Below, piece after piece: positions 40,401 to 41,312 of a DNA stretch of 41,312 bases (positions within the stretch are counted from its first letter, which is position 1; each line of letters opens with the position of its first letter). The notes beneath the pieces are model-generated. The model was not told the origin of the DNA. It did no database searches and saw only the letters and a program-made list of their open reading frames with translations. The translations under genes were made by a program, and so were the position numbers. The DNA comes from a filamentous cyanobacterium ESFC-1. Lineage in GTDB: Bacteria > Cyanobacteriota > Cyanobacteriia > Cyanobacteriales > Spirulinaceae. The DNA lies in contig KB904821.1 in assembly GCA_000380225.1 (NCBI GenBank), positions 1,426,509 to 1,467,820 on the forward strand. The letters are read 5' to 3'.

Positions 40401-41150
40401 CAAGTCGGTGACTGTGGCTAAAATTGCGTCATAAGCCGACTGTGCCCAGAGATATAAGCTTAAATTCGACTCGATACTCCCCGTGACAACCTCTAAATCC
40501 CAATCCCCTCCCAAGACGCTGCTTCCGGTCAAATCGCTAGACGCGGCGATATCTGCCCCCGTAAGTTGACCCAAAGCCTGCATGAAGGCAAATCCCGACT
40601 CATCGGCGGCGAGATTGCATCCATACAATAAGATATCACCGCCGGGTGCGATCGCGTCCTTCCATGCTTTTAAATGAGATTGATACTGAGAAAGAGTCTC
40701 AGCATTTAAACGAGTTTCGCCCATTTGTAACTCTCCCGCATTGCCGTGGGAAATAATCTGTAAACTGCTAATATTCGAGCGTCCCGCCAAAGTCTCAGTT
40801 ATCTGCGCGATCGCGTCCTGATTCGGATCGAGAATCACCGCTTCAACCCCAGGAGTCACCCCCGCGACCAACGTCTCCACATCCGCCAAACCGCCATCAA
40901 TAAACACAATCGTTTCAGGAGACACCGCACCGCCCCAACTGTGCTGCGACGCAGTAATCCCAAACGGATCGCTAGAGCTATAATCAAAATTAGCGTTCAC
41001 CATTTCCGTCGCGACAACTTCGGGGAGATACACACTTTGCGCCCCAGAATGACGATGAAACGGCAAATCCTGAGATTCTCCGAGCAAATCGCCAAAAACT
41101 GCCGCTTCGCCAGAGTCCGGTAATACACTGGTGGATTCTATCGGATTCAT
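37425..41150 (-). CDS. DUF4347 / beta-propeller-like / Calx-beta / cadherin-like giant surface protein
   Basis: The 1241-residue protein has no signal peptide. A DUF4347 domain (about 80-240: IVFIDGGLADVETLVAGV, LQIISHGNAGELQMG with His135, GDILLYGCNLAADESG with Cys178, GGDWDLEVVTG) is followed by an SBBP/propeller-like region (about 245-660). A Calx-beta domain (about 665-775: ISVTEGDSGTLNAVFTVSL), a cadherin-like domain (about 778-870: IPENSAGETVIGTL, STDTDAGDTHTY) and a second Ig/cadherin-like domain ending DPDAGDTLTYSIVG come next. A Thr/Asn/Pro-rich linker precedes a hydrophobic stretch (about 1164-1180), a basic patch (KQKKPPKK) and an acidic tail of about 40 residues. DUF4347 marks large bacterial adhesins. 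It is the first gene of the locus, so the likely main substrate of the type I exporter, but RTX repeats are absent. Confidence 0.88.
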   Translation of the reverse strand: MNPIESTSVLPDSGEAAVFGDLLGESQDLPFHRHSGAQSVYLPEVVATEMVNANFDYSSSDPFGITASQHSWGGAVSPETIVFIDGGLADVETLVAGVTPGVEAVILDPNQDAIAQITETLAGRSNISSLQIISHGNAGELQMGETRLNAETLSQYQSHLKAWKDAIAPGGDILLYGCNLAADESGFAFMQALGQLTGADIAASSDLTGSSVLGGDWDLEVVTGSIESNLSLYLWAQSAYDAILATVTDLQVNSASYLGGTGDDAAAAVEIAPNNTVLMAGTINNQGQITRLDASGQNVLATYTVGSNIADMDVNRVNGNITAIGDHAVTTLKSDGTVLWSASLTGANTQRVAVAQDGTVAVLESNNSYNNNVTVFSATGTQLGSFNLNSAKSVDDIAIDSQNKSVFVAGFRQVASDLQLPLFNSYSYDGTEKWSNYDFSATEAKNKGDTADTRGLRVAMGRDGMLYYAGSLDGGTTVYRRNPQDISQNATHNVNIDNYTNTSNSGVGKYGYFARVNPTTGETLKGQYVVNRLSSGKGNSFGIKAITASETGEVFIGGSSAATVKHRDSLQINGTAVGNYTMGEGAVIAVSSDFTSRELVAVWAGNGTVAASGINGVAAANGLRAIASTVSGSMITVNATQGAIAGGDDAYFSVWGNTTTPSLSINDISVTEGDSGTLNAVFTVSLSHAPQGNVTVNYATADNTATAGSDYTTQNGTLTFTPTGKLTQNITIPLIGDTTRESLESFYLNLSNANNAIIADNQGVASVIDNDSNAPTDISLSKLYIPENSAGETVIGTLSSTDTDAGDTHTYTLVDDAGGRFKIVGDEVRVDNGTLLDFESQSNHTLKIRTTDAAGLTFDKNLTINLTNVNENPVATIPSNIVIDDVANTPTTTVNLATNITDPDAGDTLTYSIVGNSNSSLFSSSPTLDPNTGQLVLNYAPNATGASEITVQATDKNGLFVETILKVEVKPTSTANSPATSSETVTNLQTETTTATANVPETSSNNSVNAAPNSANTPSIEPFINATVNLPNNNFDLILPEFPLPVSEPPQSFFQPTTTPSYQLKLETQADNNLASNRETVVPLVSSPLPITNSVNLPNLSSFDSQNTDPTLPSQAPSGLLYKNFKKDRTFPLTTAKVETGSSDNLLSQLFNNFRISNLDGFNGVALATAAFLLTGTLGNYNATLLPKMNVKQKKPPKKNDDDRDDSSDRNQEFAGWEVNEQAEDELPLFLDSPEQQIFKP

Positions 41151-41279
41151 GGGTTGTTTGTCCCCCCTTTGTTGTATAAAGAGTTACCTACTTCCCTTTA
41201 CACGCTACGGATATGGCCAACCGGAACTTGGCTTAAATTTGCGGCAGTAGTTTTTTTGGGCAGTCGGCAGTCGGCAATC
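41151..41279 (-). promoter_or_regulatory. Upstream region of the DUF4347 operon
   Basis: Short spacer with the likely promoter of the secretion operon. No clear boxes are assigned; GGCAGTC heptads start near 41259 and lead into the terminal G run. Confidence 0.35.
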
Positions 41280-41312
41280 GGGGGGGGGGGGGGGGGGGGG
41301 GGGAAGGGGGGG
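41280..41312. other. Homopolymer G run at window end, likely artefact
   Basis: Twenty-four G (41280-41303), then AA and seven more G. It follows directly on heptad repeat sequence (CAGTCGGCAGTCGGCAATC). This is most simply explained by a contig end where sequencing or assembly failed in a G-rich repeat. Confidence 0.7.

Overview
The window is chromosomal DNA from a cyanobacterium, most likely a filamentous one. Evidence: the HIP1 octamer GCGATCGC and its extended palindromes occur throughout genes and spacers; several intergenic spaces are filled with heptanucleotide tandem repeats (TTGTTGG/TTATTGG, TTATCAG, GGCAGTG, TTCCCTA) of the STRR type; and it carries families restricted to or typical of cyanobacteria (a Ycf23/DUF561 protein, a DUF3120 protein, a PDZ/radical-SAM DUF512 protein, DUF928, CHASE2 kinase, TPS-CHAT protein, Cph1-type phytochrome remnant). 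I cannot name the genus. The last 33 bases are almost pure G, which looks like a contig end or sequencing artefact.

Layout. 1-740: 5' part of an IS605-type tnpB (cut by the window edge) and its upstream insertion-sequence end with two adjacent tandem duplications. 755-3413: a signalling cluster (single-domain response regulator, HisKA-EAL fusion, a 56-residue ribbon-helix-helix protein, a second response regulator, a small unknown protein). 3601-9388: housekeeping and conserved cyanobacterial genes (radical-SAM/PDZ protein, uppP, DUF3120, FHA-adenylate cyclase, ycf23). 9652-14094: DegT-type aminotransferase divergent from a FetB-like permease, a small membrane protein with a strong ribosome binding site, a 131-bp MITE-like repeat, and a Cph1-like phytochrome gene broken by an internal deletion and frame change. 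14606-20235: dnaX, murF and an unidentified 431-residue protein, with a 199-bp inverted-repeat element between dnaX and murF.

20241-27176 (minus strand) looks like one operon: DUF928 protein, a 1268-residue exported TPS protein ending in an intact CHAT caspase-like protease with RTX-like Asp/Gly repeats in the middle, and a CHASE2 membrane histidine kinase. 27521-41150 (minus strand) looks like a type I secretion locus: a DUF4347/Calx-beta/cadherin adhesin, a parvulin-like prolyl isomerase, an ABC exporter with a cNMP-like N-terminal domain and a degenerate C39-like domain, an HlyD adaptor carrying an N-terminal peptidoglycan-binding domain, and a beta-helix/Fn3/DUF4114 protein, closed by a clear intrinsic terminator at 27324-27382.

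How the parts may work together (inference): the right half encodes surface and secreted proteins with their own export machine and a membrane sensor kinase. Two of the large exported proteins carry a His-Gly/Cys pair, well established as catalytic in CHAT and only suggested here for DUF4347. The left half is rich in second-messenger and phosphorelay modules (c-di-GMP phosphodiesterase, cAMP cyclase, stand-alone receivers). Repeat arrays begin exactly at the stop codon of several genes, the most unusual purely structural feature of the window.
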